A stretch of DNA of 64,000 nucleotides, taken from Stenotrophomonas nitritireducens (GTDB taxonomy: Bacteria > Pseudomonadota > Gammaproteobacteria > Xanthomonadales > Xanthomonadaceae). Where the stretch lies: contig NZ_CP016756.1 in NCBI RefSeq assembly GCF_001700965.1, positions 806,001-870,000 on the forward strand. The letters run 5' to 3'. The notes beneath the pieces were generated by a model. The model did no database searches. It had not been told where the DNA came from and saw only the letters and a program-made list of their open reading frames with translations. Shown here in pieces: positions 45,791-62,076 of this stretch. Each line of letters opens with the position of its first letter. Positions within the stretch are counted from its first letter, which is position 1. A program made the translations under genes and the position numbers.

Positions 45791-45809
45791 GGAACCTCCA
45801 GGGGTGTGG

Positions 45810-46079
45810 TCATTGAGGGCGTGCGCGCGAGCGTCGGTAATGCAACCAGTGGCGCATTATCTTGGCCACCACCGCCTCAAGCAGCGGTGCGCTGATGTTG
45901 ACCACGATCGGCACCACGATCATGGTTGATCCCAATGCCCGTAGCGGCAGTGGCCAATGGCTGAAACCGGGGCCGTAGGTGCTCAACAGCTTCAGCACCA
46001 GCAGCACGGTTGGGTACACCGACAGCCACACCATCGCGGTTTTCCTGATGCGTGCGTACAGCAGCTCATGCTTCCTCAC
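45810..46079 (-). CDS. Small two-helix membrane protein in the GMC operon
   Basis: An 89-residue protein with two hydrophobic helices (about 15-35 and 47-70) and a basic C-terminus (HWLHYRRSRARPQ). The start is taken as a GTG overlapping the GMC stop codon by 4 nt (GTGA). A Trp-x-x-x-Tyr-Pro motif at the first helix and PLPLR between helices resemble small membrane modules found beside oxidoreductases, but I cannot name the family. It could anchor the GMC enzyme to the membrane. Confidence 0.65.
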   Translation of the reverse strand: MRKHELLYARIRKTAMVWLSVYPTVLLVLKLLSTYGPGFSHWPLPLRALGSTMIVVPIVVNISAPLLEAVVAKIMRHWLHYRRSRARPQ

Positions 46080-47668
46080 CGGTCCACATCCCGCATCCAC
46101 TGGCTGATGCGCTCGGCAACCATGATCACGGTCGGATTGGTGGCCACGCAGGGCACGTCCGGGAACAGCGATGCATCGGCCACACGCAGTCGATCAATGC
46201 CACGCACCCGTCCCTGGTAATCGGTGACCGCATGCACATCGTTGGCGCCACCCATCGGTGCCGTCGAGCTTGGGTGGTGGTAGATATCCAGCGCCATCGG
46301 CAACGCTGCTTCCAGTGCATCGCTAGTGGTGATGAACGCGCCCGGCACCATTTCTTCGGCAATCAGGGCGGCCAACGGGCCGGTCCGCGCAATACGGCGG
46401 ATCAGCTCGATGCCCTCCACCATCAATTGCCTGTCCTGCGCTTCGCTCAGCAGGTTGAGCGCGATCACCGGCGCTGCCGCAGGGTCGCGCGAGCGCAGCG
46501 TCACCGTTCCCAGCGAGCGCGGCCGTGTCAGCGCCAGGGCAAGCATGAAGATGGCGCCGGTAGGGGAGGTTTGCTGGTCACCGTAATGCACTGCCGAGAC
46601 GTGCAGGTCGCCCACATCCGCCGCTGCCTTGGACGATTGCGTCCACAGGATGGCACCCACCGGCGGCACCGGCAGGCCGAGCCGGTCCGGGCGCGCGGCC
46701 CAGGTGGTGTAGAAGAACGGATGCTCCTGCAAGCGCCTGCCTACCGGGAGATCGGCCACCACCTCCACTCCCAGCGCCTGCAACTCCGCCGCCGGGCCAA
46801 TGCCCGAGCGCAACAGGATGGCGGCGGTGCCATAGGTGCCGGCGCACAACACGATGTTGCTGCCGGTGATGCGTTGACCATCGGCCAGCACCACCGACAC
46901 CGCTGCGCCGTTCTCACACGCCACGCGGTCCACCAGTGTCTGGCTGCGTATGCATAGATTCGGCCGCTGGCGCACGTCCAGCGACAGATAAGTCATGCCG
47001 GTATTGAGGCGCTGCCCCATCCGGTTGTTCATCGGATAAGGGCCTACCCCGAACGGCTGGGCGCTGTTGAAATCGGTGACATTTGCGAAGCCGGCCTGCA
47101 TCGCCGAAGCGACGAACGCACGCTGCATGTCGGACACTTCGTCGTCCTGCAGGTAGTGGATCGGCCAGGGTCCGCTACGGCCATGCACTGCGTCGTCACC
47201 GTGCACGGTGCGCTCGCTGCGCTGGAAGGACGGCAGCACGTCCTGTGCCGTCCAGTGCTCCAGTCCCGCAGCGCTCCAGCGCTCGAAATCACCGGCTGGC
47301 GCACGCATCGCCACCCCGGCATTGACCGCCGAACACCCGCCCAGCACCTTGCCACGCGGCACTGGAATCTGCGTCCCGTAGCGCGTGGGCTCGGAGACAT
47401 AGCCCCAGTCGTGCGCCGCGTCGCCGCCAATGATGTGCTGCAGGCGTACCGCATCCGGATAGGCGGCCGGTGCGTAAGTCGGCCCGGCCTCGATCAGCAG
47501 CACCCGCCGGAACGGCTCCTCGCTGAGCCGGCTCGCCATCACCGCACCGGCCGAACCACCGCCCACGATCACCACGTCGTAGGCCGATGCCTCGTCACCC
47601 AGCAAGGACGGCTCACTGTCACTGTGCACTTGTGTGCCTGTACCCGCGTATTTTTGCTGGGTAGCCAT
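46076..47668 (-). CDS. GMC-family FAD oxidoreductase (choline/alcohol dehydrogenase-like)
   Basis: A 530-residue flavoprotein of the glucose-methanol-choline family. The FAD-binding VVIVGGGSAGAVMASRL is near residue 33, the GMC signature GGCSAVNAGVAMR follows, and the C-terminal catalytic region shows YHHPSSTAPMG (active-site His) and NPTVIMVAERIS. It oxidises an alcohol to an aldehyde; whether the electron acceptor is O2 or a quinone is unclear. The ATG at 47668 has AGGAG 9 nt upstream. It is the first gene of the set GMC, small membrane protein, aldehyde dehydrogenase and catalase-like peroxidase, and is divergent from a LysR gene. Confidence 0.9.
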   Translation of the reverse strand: MATQQKYAGTGTQVHSDSEPSLLGDEASAYDVVIVGGGSAGAVMASRLSEEPFRRVLLIEAGPTYAPAAYPDAVRLQHIIGGDAAHDWGYVSEPTRYGTQIPVPRGKVLGGCSAVNAGVAMRAPAGDFERWSAAGLEHWTAQDVLPSFQRSERTVHGDDAVHGRSGPWPIHYLQDDEVSDMQRAFVASAMQAGFANVTDFNSAQPFGVGPYPMNNRMGQRLNTGMTYLSLDVRQRPNLCIRSQTLVDRVACENGAAVSVVLADGQRITGSNIVLCAGTYGTAAILLRSGIGPAAELQALGVEVVADLPVGRRLQEHPFFYTTWAARPDRLGLPVPPVGAILWTQSSKAAADVGDLHVSAVHYGDQQTSPTGAIFMLALALTRPRSLGTVTLRSRDPAAAPVIALNLLSEAQDRQLMVEGIELIRRIARTGPLAALIAEEMVPGAFITTSDALEAALPMALDIYHHPSSTAPMGGANDVHAVTDYQGRVRGIDRLRVADASLFPDVPCVATNPTVIMVAERISQWMRDVDR

Positions 47669-47739
47669 CTCGAGCCGCTCCTGTATCAGAACTTCCAAAC
47701 ACGTTGCCGCCGTCAGCGATCACATCAGCCCAAGGGAGC

Positions 47740-47802
47740 CATGACAGTCATCGTCGGCTTCTGCCGGCGGCGATGGAATCCACGCAAGCTTCATGACAGT
47801 CA
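47740..47802. promoter_or_regulatory. Repeated ATGACAGTCA sites between the GMC and LysR genes
   Basis: CATGACAGTCA occurs at 47740-47750 and again at 47792-47802. The first copy extends to a perfect 11-bp palindrome (ATGAC-A-GTCAT, 47741-47751). The spacing is 52 bp, about five helical turns. They lie in the 141-bp divergent promoter region and are candidate LysR binding sites. Confidence 0.5.
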
Positions 47803-47809
47803 GGAAAAA

Positions 47810-48748
47810 ATGTCGTCAGTTCTCTCATCACTCGAATCATTGAACGGCCTGGTCGCGTTCGCCGCCGCCGTACAGGCCGGCAGCTTCTCTGCCGCAGGCA
47901 GGCACCTGGGCCTGTCCGCATCGGCCGTCGGCAAGGCGGTCGAACGCCTGGAGCTCCGCCTGAGTACGCGGCTGCTCAATCGCACCACGCGCTCCCTGGC
48001 CCTTACCAGCGAAGGCGAAGTGCTTTACCACTACACCAACAAGGTGCTGAAGGATCTGCAGGAAGCAGAGCGCGAACTGAGCATGCGCCAGCACAGCCCG
48101 CGTGGGCGGCTGAGGATCAGTGCTGCGCCGGTTCTCGGCCGCAGGTTCCTGCTGCCGCTGATGCACGATTTCCACGTGCGCTACCCCGAGGTGATCGTCA
48201 ACGTCAGCCTGGACGCCGCGCGCCTTGATCTGGTTGAAGAAGCGTTCGATCTGGGGCTGTGGGCAGGCGAGCTGGAGGACTCCAGCCTGCAGGCGAGGCG
48301 ACTTGGCTCGTATACCTTGGTCACCTGCGGCGCACCAGCGTATTTCAGTGAGCACGGCACACCGGCCTCACCTGACGAACTGGCCGACCATCACTGCCTG
48401 TATTACCGGCATCCGGGCAACGAACGATTGGAGCCGTGGCGCTACCAGGACAAGCTGATTCCCAAGCCCGCCTGCCCCAACAAAGCCTTGAATGATGTCG
48501 AAGCGCTCGCCAGCGCGGCATTGGCAGGCCTGGGGATCGTGCAGGTGCCGGAGTATCTGGTACGCGATGAGCTCGCCGATGGCCGCCTGCTGGAGATATT
48601 GAAAGCGTATGCACCCGCCACCCGCAGCGCCTTCCTGGTGTGGCCGCCACTGTCCGCACAGATACCCCGTGTGCGCGTGTTCATCGATTTCATCGTTGCC
48701 AACCTGGGCCCGCAACTCGGCCCGGTGGACTCCGCCATGAACCAATGA
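47810..48748 (+). CDS. LysR-family transcriptional regulator
   Basis: A 312-residue LTTR. The N-terminal winged helix is at about residues 8-65 (FAAAVQAGSFSAAGRHLGLS, VGKAVERLELRL, RSLALTSEG), followed by the CrgA-like effector domain (PRGRLRISAAPVLGRRFLLP onwards). The ATG at 47810 follows CAGGAAAA; a long upstream extension of the frame has no family similarity. It is divergent from the GMC operon and probably regulates it. Confidence 0.9.
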   Translation: MSSVLSSLESLNGLVAFAAAVQAGSFSAAGRHLGLSASAVGKAVERLELRLSTRLLNRTTRSLALTSEGEVLYHYTNKVLKDLQEAERELSMRQHSPRGRLRISAAPVLGRRFLLPLMHDFHVRYPEVIVNVSLDAARLDLVEEAFDLGLWAGELEDSSLQARRLGSYTLVTCGAPAYFSEHGTPASPDELADHHCLYYRHPGNERLEPWRYQDKLIPKPACPNKALNDVEALASAALAGLGIVQVPEYLVRDELADGRLLEILKAYAPATRSAFLVWPPLSAQIPRVRVFIDFIVANLGPQLGPVDSAMNQ

Positions 48749-48771
48749 AGCCGGCCTTGTGGGCCGGCTTC
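48747..48771. terminator. Bidirectional hairpin between the convergent lysR-type gene and ispH
   Basis: A perfect 10-bp stem GAAGCCGGCC/GGCCGGCTTC with a 5-nt loop begins within the LysR stop codon and lies 27 nt from the ispH stop. No strong T-run is present on either side. Confidence 0.6.
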
Positions 48772-48797
48772 AGGGAGTTGCAACCGCGCGGCGGCGA

Positions 48798-49748
48798 TCA
48801 GTCGACAAGCCGCAGGCGCAGCTCCTTGGGCAGCGCGAACACCATCGACTCCGGCTCGCCGCCGGTTTCGCGCACGTCGCCGGCACCGAGTTCCCGCAGG
48901 CGTGCGATTACCCCATCCACCAGCACCTGCGGTGCCGAGGCACCTGCGGTCAGGCCGATGTGCTTCTTGCCGACCACCCATTGCGGGTCGATCTCCTGCG
49001 CACCATCGATCAGGTATGACTCCACGCCTTCACGGCGTGCAAGCTCGCTGAGCCGGTTGGAATTGGAGCTGTTCGGCGAGCCCACCACCAGCACAAGATC
49101 GCACTGCGTGGCCAGGTCGCGTACCGCATCCTGGCGGTTCTGCGTGGCATAGCAGATGTCGTCGTTCTTCGGCCCCTGGATCTTGGGGAAGTGCAGGCGC
49201 AGCGCTTCGATCACCGCGCGCGTGTCGTCCACCGACAAGGTGGTCTGGGTGGTGTAGGCGAAGTTTTCCGGCTGCGAAACCTGCAGCGCCGCCACGTCTT
49301 CCACGCTTTCCACCAGATAGATATGGCCCTTGCCCTTCTCCCGGTTCCACTGGCCCATGGTGCCTTCCACTTCCGGGTGTCCCTCGTGGCCGATCAGCAC
49401 CACATCGCGGCCGGCACGGCAGTGGCGCGCCACTTCCAGATGCACCTTGGTCACCAACGGGCAGGTGGCGTCGAACACTTTCAGGCCACGGCGGTCGGCT
49501 TCCAGGCGCACCGCCTGCGAAACGCCATGTGCGCTGAAGATGACGGTATTGCCGTCCGGCACTTCGTCGAGTTCTTCGACGAAGATGGCGCCGCGGGCCT
49601 TCAGGTCATCAACCACGAAGCGGTTGTGCACCACTTCATGGCGCACATAGATCGGCGCGCCCAGGGTTTCGATGGCGCGTTTGACGATCTCGATGGCACG
49701 GTCGACGCCGGCACAGAAACCACGGGGATTGGCGAGCAGTACATCCAT
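48798..49748 (-). CDS. ispH: 4-hydroxy-3-methylbut-2-enyl diphosphate reductase IspH
   Basis: A 316-residue iron-sulfur enzyme for the last step of the MEP isoprenoid pathway, making IPP and DMAPP. The three 4Fe-4S ligands are C12 (PRGFCAGV), C96 (DATCPLV) and C198 ([10 protein letters not shown]). The proton-relay Glu lies in [10 protein letters not shown]. The ATG at 49748 gives the standard [12 protein letters not shown] start. It follows lspA by 52 nt on the same strand; the fkpB gene often found between them is absent. Confidence 0.97.
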   Translation of the reverse strand: MDVLLANPRGFCAGVDRAIEIVKRAIETLGAPIYVRHEVVHNRFVVDDLKARGAIFVEELDEVPDGNTVIFSAHGVSQAVRLEADRRGLKVFDATCPLVTKVHLEVARHCRAGRDVVLIGHEGHPEVEGTMGQWNREKGKGHIYLVESVEDVAALQVSQPENFAYTTQTTLSVDDTRAVIEALRLHFPKIQGPKNDDICYATQNRQDAVRDLATQCDLVLVVGSPNSSNSNRLSELARREGVESYLIDGAQEIDPQWVVGKKHIGLTAGASAPQVLVDGVIARLRELGAGDVRETGGEPESMVFALPKELRLRLVD

Positions 49749-49800
49749 CTTCAACGACTCCGACCACTGACGGTCGCAAATGCGGGAACAGGTGCCGGCA

Positions 49801-50307
49801 TCATCCGGCTTTCTTCTCGGCCTTGCCATCAAGCAGGCCCATCAGGGCGATACCGATGGCGCCGAGCACGATCGCCGAATCGGCGATATTGAACGAAGGC
49901 CAGTAGTGATCACCGACATACCACTGGATGAAGTCGACGACATGACCGTGGATCTGGCGATCGATGACGTTGCCGATGGCACCGCCGATCACCAGCGCGT
50001 ACGGCAGCGCACTGCGCCAGTTCGCACGCGGCGTGCGCGACAGCCAGAACGCCATCAGGCCACTGATCGCCACCGCCAGCAAGGTGAAGAACCACAGCTG
50101 CCAGCCGCCGGCATCGCTGAGGAAGCTGAATGCAGCGCCGGTGTTGTAGGTGCGGTACCAGTTCCAGAAACCGTCGATCACCGGCACCGGGGTGAATTCA
50201 GGCAGGCTGGACAGCACCCAGGCCTTGCTCCACTGGTCCAGGCCGATCACAGCCACGGATACCAGCAGGTAGATCAACGCATTGGGTTTAACTGTTTTGG
50301 ACTGCAT
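49801..50307 (-). CDS. lspA: Lipoprotein signal peptidase LspA
   Basis: A 168-residue aspartic protease of the inner membrane (signal peptidase II) with four membrane helices. The catalytic Asp residues are D125 in GHVVDFIQW and D143 in [15 protein letters not shown] and [10 protein letters not shown] are conserved. It removes signal peptides from prolipoproteins such as CyoA. It lies 89 nt after ileS. Confidence 0.96.
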   Translation of the reverse strand: MQSKTVKPNALIYLLVSVAVIGLDQWSKAWVLSSLPEFTPVPVIDGFWNWYRTYNTGAAFSFLSDAGGWQLWFFTLLAVAISGLMAFWLSRTPRANWRSALPYALVIGGAIGNVIDRQIHGHVVDFIQWYVGDHYWPSFNIADSAIVLGAIGIALMGLLDGKAEKKAG

Positions 50308-50396
50308 GCAAACACCCTTGAAAGTTCATCAATGAAGAAACGGGAACGATGGTTACCCCAACTCGTTCCTCGTTCCTCCTCACTGGTTTCTGGCCC

Positions 50397-53224
<2,828 letters not shown>

Positions 53225-53228
<4 letters not shown>

Positions 53229-54172
53229 GCGGTAGCTCGCAATCTGTGTTCGGAAAGGATGCGACGCGCTTGCTCTGCGTCGCGGTGCATCTGCTCGGTC
53301 AGCGCCGGCAGATCGTTGAACTTTTCTTCATCCCGCAGCTTGGCGACGAATTCCACTTCGATATGGCGGCCGTACAGATCGCCACTGAAGTCGAACAGGT
53401 GCGCCTCCAGCAGCGGCTCCACGCCCTCAACCGTTGGGCGGGTGCCGAAGCTCGACACCGACGGCCACGGCTGCTCGAACACACCGTGTACCCAGGTAGC
53501 GTAGATACCAGAAAGTGCGGGTGTTTTCGGGAAACGCAAGTTGGCGGTGGGGAAGCCCAGGGTGCGGCCGAGCTGGCGCCCGCGCACGACGCGGCCACCA
53601 ATCGAATACGGGCGGCCCAGCAACTCGCCGGCATGGGCGAACTCGCCAGCGACAATCAGCTCGCGGATACGGGTGCTGGAAATGCGCTCGCCGTTCAGGT
53701 GAACCGGCTCGATCTCACCGGCAACAAAGCCCAGCTCGGCGCCCATGGCCTGCAGCAAGGCGATATCGCCGCCGCGGCGGTTGCCGAAATGGAACTTGGG
53801 GCCGATCCAGACTTCACGCGCACCGAGCCGGCGTACCAGCATGTCGCGCACGAAATCCTCAGCGGTGATCGCCACCATCTTGGCGTCAAAGCGCAACAGG
53901 CCAACGCTGTCGACGCCGAGCTCGCGCAGCGTGGCAACCTTGTCACGGGCCAGCATCAGTCGCGGCGGCGGGTTGTCCTTGGCGAAGAACTCGCGCGGCA
54001 AGGGCTCAAAGCCCAGCGCCACAGCCGGCACACCCAGGGCGCGGGCACGGGCGACCGCGTGGCGCACCAGCGCCCGATGGCCCAGGTGCAGGCCATCGAA
54101 GGCACCAATGCAGACCACGCTTCCCTGCGGGAACAACACCCCGCCTTCGACGTCTCTAAAAAGCCTGCTCAT
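53225..54172 (-). CDS. ribF: Bifunctional riboflavin kinase / FAD synthetase RibF
   Basis: A 315-residue enzyme that makes FMN from riboflavin and FAD from FMN. The N-terminal nucleotidyltransferase domain has [15 protein letters not shown] (about 21-35) and ISSTRIREL. The C-terminal flavokinase domain has [11 protein letters not shown], a PTVEG turn and [15 protein letters not shown]. The ATG at 54172 matches the family N-terminus. It leads ribF-ileS-lspA, the conserved proteobacterial order. Confidence 0.96.
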
Positions 54173-54237
54173 TCCATCCGGATCCGGCCCATACGGGCCG
54201 GTTCTGTCGTGTGTAGCCCTGAAGTATAACGGGCGCC

Positions 54238-55854
54238 TCAATGCCCGCGCAGGTCACGTGGACGGAAGCCCATCGCAATCATCGCCAGCAGATAGGCCGC
54301 GCCGCCACTGCCGACCAGCACGGCCAGGGCGCTGGCGCGCTGCCATTTGTCCATCGGGGTGAACGCGGGCAACCAATGCAGCAGGCCCAGCAGCACCGCC
54401 ACCATCACCGAGCAGGCCACCAGCAGCCGCAGCAGATAGCCGCCCCAGCCCGGCCGGCGCTGGTAGACGCCGGTCTTGCCCAACCAGTGCCAGAGCAGGA
54501 TCAGGTTCAGGTAGCTGGACAGCGCACTGGCAATCCCCAGCGCCAGATGCAGGCCCGGCTGCTTGCCCAGCGCCGCCATCACGCCCTGCGCCTTCAGCTC
54601 CGGCGGCACCATGAAGTGGAACACCACGGCCAGCAGGATGAAGTTGAAGACCATGTTGGCGACCAGCGCGACCAGGCCCGCGCGAACCGGGGTTTTGGTG
54701 TCCTGGCGCGAATAGAACGCGGGCAGCACCACCTTGAGCAAGGCGAAGGCCGGCAGGCCGAAACTCAGTCCGTAAACCGCCAGCGCGGTCATCTGGGTGT
54801 CGAATTCAGTGAATTTCTTGTACTGGAACAGCGTGGCGATCAGCGGCTCGGCCAGCAACAGCAGGGCCAGCATCGCCGGCACCGCGATCAGCAGGGTCAT
54901 GCGCAGACCCCAGTCCAAGGCATTGGAGAAGCCCTCGCCGTCGGTCTTGACATGATGCCGGGCCAGCGCCGGCAGGATCACCGTGCCCAAGGCGACACCA
55001 AACACCCCCAGTGGCAGCTCCAGGAAGCGGTCAGCCAATGACAACCAGGACTGCGAACCATCGGTGAGATGCGCGGCAATCACCGTATCCAGCAGCAGGT
55101 TGATCTGTGCCACCGAAGAACCGAACAGCGTCGGCACCATCAGGGTCAGCACCTTGCGCACATCGGGGTGATTCCAGCCCCAGCGCGGCAAGGTCAGCAG
55201 ATTGATGCCCTTCAGCCCAGGCAGCTGGAACAATAGCTGCAGCGCACCGGCTGCCAGCACCGCCCAACCCAGCGCCAGGATCTGCTTTTCCGGCGTGCCG
55301 CCAAGCCGTGGCGCCAGCCACAGCGCGCCGGCGATCATGCACAGATTCAGGATTACCGGCGTCAGCGCAGGCATCGCGAATTTCTGGAAACTGTTCAGCG
55401 CCCCGCCGGCCAGGGCGGTCAACGAGACGAACAGCAGAAACGGGAAGGTGAGCCGGAACAGGTCGATCAGCAGGCCCTGCTTGGCCGGATCCGTCGCACC
55501 GCTGCTGAACAGGAAGGCCAGCTGCGGGGTAAAGATCAACGCCAACGCGGTGACCACCAGCAGCGCGCCGCCCAGAGTGCCCGAAACCCGCGACATCAGC
55601 TCGCGCAGATCGGTATGCGGGCGGGTTTCCTTGACCTCGGTGAAGACCGGCACGAAGGCCGTGGCGAACGAGCCCTCGGCAAACAGCCTGCGCAGGAAAT
55701 TGGGCACGCGGAACGCTACCCAGAAGGCATCGGTGACGGCGTTGCTACCGAAGGTGGTAGTGATAACCTGATCACGAACCAGGCCCAGAACCCGGGAAAT
55801 CATCGTCATGCTGCTGAACGACAGCAGCCCCCGCAACATGCGCGGTGAACTCAC
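54238..55854 (-). CDS. murJ: Lipid II flippase MurJ
   Basis: A 538-residue MOP-superfamily protein with about 14 membrane helices that flips the peptidoglycan precursor lipid II. Family features include MLRGLLSFSSMTMISRVLGLVRD, TDAFWVAFRVPNFLRRLFAEGSF (essential Arg cluster) and GVFGVALGTVILPALAR. A GTG start at 55854 (SSPRMLRG follows, AGGGGG upstream) was chosen; the ATG at 55839 is the alternative. It is divergent from rpsT and 65 nt upstream of ribF. Confidence 0.95.
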   Translation of the reverse strand: MSSPRMLRGLLSFSSMTMISRVLGLVRDQVITTTFGSNAVTDAFWVAFRVPNFLRRLFAEGSFATAFVPVFTEVKETRPHTDLRELMSRVSGTLGGALLVVTALALIFTPQLAFLFSSGATDPAKQGLLIDLFRLTFPFLLFVSLTALAGGALNSFQKFAMPALTPVILNLCMIAGALWLAPRLGGTPEKQILALGWAVLAAGALQLLFQLPGLKGINLLTLPRWGWNHPDVRKVLTLMVPTLFGSSVAQINLLLDTVIAAHLTDGSQSWLSLADRFLELPLGVFGVALGTVILPALARHHVKTDGEGFSNALDWGLRMTLLIAVPAMLALLLLAEPLIATLFQYKKFTEFDTQMTALAVYGLSFGLPAFALLKVVLPAFYSRQDTKTPVRAGLVALVANMVFNFILLAVVFHFMVPPELKAQGVMAALGKQPGLHLALGIASALSSYLNLILLWHWLGKTGVYQRRPGWGGYLLRLLVACSVMVAVLLGLLHWLPAFTPMDKWQRASALAVLVGSGGAAYLLAMIAMGFRPRDLRGH

Positions 55855-55954
55855 CCACGGCCCCCTTGACAACTTGACTTGACGTTCATTCGGACAGCCA
55901 TCATACTTGCATGCTTGCTGTTCCCACCACATCGATTTTCAGGAAACCACCACT

Positions 55955-56224
55955 GTGGCCAATATCAAGTCCGCCAAGAAGCGCGCCAAGCAGACCGTTG
56001 TGCGCAACGCGCGCAACACGGCTCAGCGTTCGATGCTGCGCACCGCCGTCAAGAAGGTGATCAAGGCTCTGGATGCCAACGACGCCGCTGGCGCCGAGGC
56101 AGCCTTTGCCGTCGCCCAGCCGATCCTCGACCGTTTCAGCGCCCGTGGCCTGATTCACAAGAACAAGGCTGCGCGTCACAAGAGCCGTTTGACTGCACGC
56201 ATCAAAGCCATCAAGGCTGCCTGA
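55955..56224 (+). CDS. rpsT: 30S ribosomal protein S20
   Basis: An 89-residue, very basic protein ([12 protein letters not shown] ... [12 protein letters not shown]) of standard S20 length that binds 16S rRNA early in 30S assembly. It begins with GTG and only a modest AGGAA site upstream; non-ATG starts are known to matter for S20 autoregulation in E. coli. It has its own terminator at 56263-56289. Confidence 0.97.
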   Translation: MANIKSAKKRAKQTVVRNARNTAQRSMLRTAVKKVIKALDANDAAGAEAAFAVAQPILDRFSARGLIHKNKAARHKSRLTARIKAIKAA

Positions 56225-56262
56225 TCCGCGCAACAACCTGGAGTCGCAAGACTCCCGGCATG

Positions 56263-56289
56263 AAAAACCCGGCCTTGCGTCGGGTTTTT
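56263..56289 (+). terminator. Rho-independent terminator of rpsT
   Basis: AAAAACCCG and CGGGTTTTT form a stem around a 9-nt loop and a T-run follows (TTTTTTG), 38 nt after the rpsT stop. Confidence 0.9.
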
Positions 56290-56375
56290 TGTTGGGCGGA
56301 AATCGGGGTATATGAGCCCCTCCTCCGCCTGCAGGCTGATAGCTCGCAGCAGAACCACTGGCTCCGAATGTCGCA

Positions 56376-56468
56376 ACCTGGTTGCGCACACGACGAGGCC
56401 TGGACAGCAATACCTCGCAACAGGGCCACTCCCATTTCGACCTGGTTGCGCGCGCGACGAGGCCCTGG
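56376..56468. repeat. Direct repeat ACCTGGTTGCGC...CGACGAGGCC, 64 bp apart
   Basis: Two near-identical segments of about 28 bp lie at 56376-56403 and 56440-56468 in the 700-base gap between rpsT and obgE. No gene is supportable in this gap. Confidence 0.6.
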
Positions 56469-56634
56469 GCGGCGCCCGATGCGCACCCAATCCATGGGCA
56501 GCAAAAGCCCAGCCTTGGACTTTGACTACGCGGCTTTGGCTTTGCGACTTTAAGCCTCAGCCTTGGACATCAACTTGTGCTCCGGCTTTCGACTTACGGC
56601 TTCCGACTTACGACTTCCGGTCTTGAGCTTTGAG

Positions 56635-56935
56635 CCCTGGCTTTGGCTTTGGCTTCGGCTTCGGCTTCGGCCTTGGCTTCGGCTTCGGCTTCGGCTCTGC
56701 TCTGGCCTTTGGGCCGATGCCGAGGAAGCAAAACACCTCCCTTCTCCCGCCTGCGGGAGAAGGTGCCCGAAGGGCGGATGAGGGGGCTGTGGCTTTCAAA
56801 GCAAAAGCTTGCCCTCACCCCAACCCCTCTCCCGCAGGCGGGAGAGGGGCTTCAAGCCCAAACCAAAGCCAAAGCCAAAGCGAAAGCCACAGCTACAACT
56901 ACAGCCAAACCCAAACCCAAACCCAAACCCCAAAA
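56635..56935. repeat. Two-hairpin repeat (56739-56850) flanked by mirrored hexamer tracts
   Basis: On the left, 56635-56705 is a run of GGCTTT/GGCTTC units; on the right, about 56855-56935 is AAAGCC/AAAGCG/AAACCC units, that is, the reverse complement of the left tract. Between them lies a full copy of the two-hairpin element, with a CTTCTCCCGC/GCGGGAGAAG hairpin and a CCTCTCCCGC/GCGGGAGAGG hairpin. The whole could fold into one large cruciform or RNA hairpin. Confidence 0.75.
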
Positions 56936-56939
56936 GCAG

Positions 56940-56963
56940 AAAACCCGGCCTTGGCCGGGTTTT
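56940..56963 (-). terminator. Terminator of obgE
   Basis: AAAACCCGGCC and GGCCGGGTTTT form a stem with a minimal loop, 33 nt after the obgE stop. The T-rich arm serves as the U-tract on the minus strand. Confidence 0.85.
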
Positions 56964-56996
56964 CCTCTTGCAACAGCTGGTCAGCTGTAAAACACC

Positions 56997-58181
<1,185 letters not shown>

Positions 58182-58224
58182 TCAGCAGCCCACACCGGAG
58201 TATGGGCGGCTTGCGCGTACGGAA

Positions 58225-58485
58225 TTAAGCTTCCGTGACAACGCTGACGGTACGACGCTTGTTGGCGCCCTTCACCGTGAACTCAACCTTGCCATTGACC
58301 AGCGCGAACAGCGTGTGGTCACGGCCCAGGCCGACGCCGGTACCCGGGTGGAACTGGGTGCCGCGCTGACGCACGATGATGTTGCCTGCTTCGATGGCCT
58401 GGCCACCGAAGATCTTGACGCCGAGGTATTTCGGGTTGGAATCGCGACCGTTGCGCGAGGAACCTACGCCCTTTTTATGTGCCAT
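58225..58485 (-). CDS. rpmA: 50S ribosomal protein L27
   Basis: An 86-residue protein with the classical N-terminus [19 protein letters not shown], which reaches the peptidyl-transferase centre, and the motif [10 protein letters not shown]. It follows rplU by 19 nt. Confidence 0.98.
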   Translation of the reverse strand: MAHKKGVGSSRNGRDSNPKYLGVKIFGGQAIEAGNIIVRQRGTQFHPGTGVGLGRDHTLFALVNGKVEFTVKGANKRRTVSVVTEA

Positions 58486-58504
58486 GACGGATGCTCCTTA
58501 GCAA

Positions 58505-58813
58505 TTAGCCGGCAATGCCGGTGATTTCGATTTCGGTGTAGTACTGACGGTGACCCTGACGCTTCATGTGGTGCTTGCGGCGACGGAACTTGATGATCCG
58601 GACCTTGTCGGCGCGGCCATGAGCCACAACCTTTGCGGTCACCGAAGCGCCCTTCAGCGCGTCACCCAGCTTGATGCCGTCGGCATCGCCGAGCATCAGG
58701 ACGGTGTCAAACTTGATCTCGCTGCCGGCTTCGACTTCGAGTTTTTCCACGCGCAGGGTTTCACCCTGAACGACGCGGTACTGCTTACCGCCTGTTACCA
58801 GAACTGCATACAT
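58505..58813 (-). CDS. rplU: 50S ribosomal protein L21
   Basis: A 102-residue protein with [14 protein letters not shown] at the start and the basic [15 protein letters not shown] near the end, as in all bacterial L21. It is the first gene of rplU-rpmA and divergent from uvrA. Confidence 0.98.
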   Translation of the reverse strand: MYAVLVTGGKQYRVVQGETLRVEKLEVEAGSEIKFDTVLMLGDADGIKLGDALKGASVTAKVVAHGRADKVRIIKFRRRKHHMKRQGHRQYYTEIEITGIAG

Positions 58814-59112
58814 GACCAGACTTCCTCTGTAGTTATTGTGGTCGCCTTGCCCGCCGTCGAGGGCGGACAGAAGCGGGATTTTACCGGCCAGACCAAGCTC
58901 GGGTCAACCCACCCCCTGCCCTGATACGCCGGGGCTGAACGCCAGTTCAGGCCCGCGCCCGGGATCGGCCACATGGGCGGGAAACAGCACTGGCAAAACT
59001 GGCAATTGCCCCCAAATGACAAGGTCGCTAGGCTGATTGACTGCCGTCAGCGACGCCCCCACACCCCCTGCTACCGGCCCCCAAGCCGGCAGTGGTCCAA
59101 ATCGGATTTCCC
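58814..59112. promoter_or_regulatory. Divergent promoter region of rplU and uvrA
   Basis: About 300 bases hold the promoters of both genes. I looked for a LexA-type palindrome upstream of uvrA and did not find a convincing one. No gene is supportable here. Confidence 0.5.

Positions 59113-62072
<2,960 letters not shown>

Positions 62073-62076
<4 letters not shown>

Noticed and set aside
58980..59112. LexA (SOS) box upstream of uvrA
   Set aside because: No CTGT-N8-ACAG or TTAGTA-type palindrome was found, so SOS control of uvrA is not claimed.
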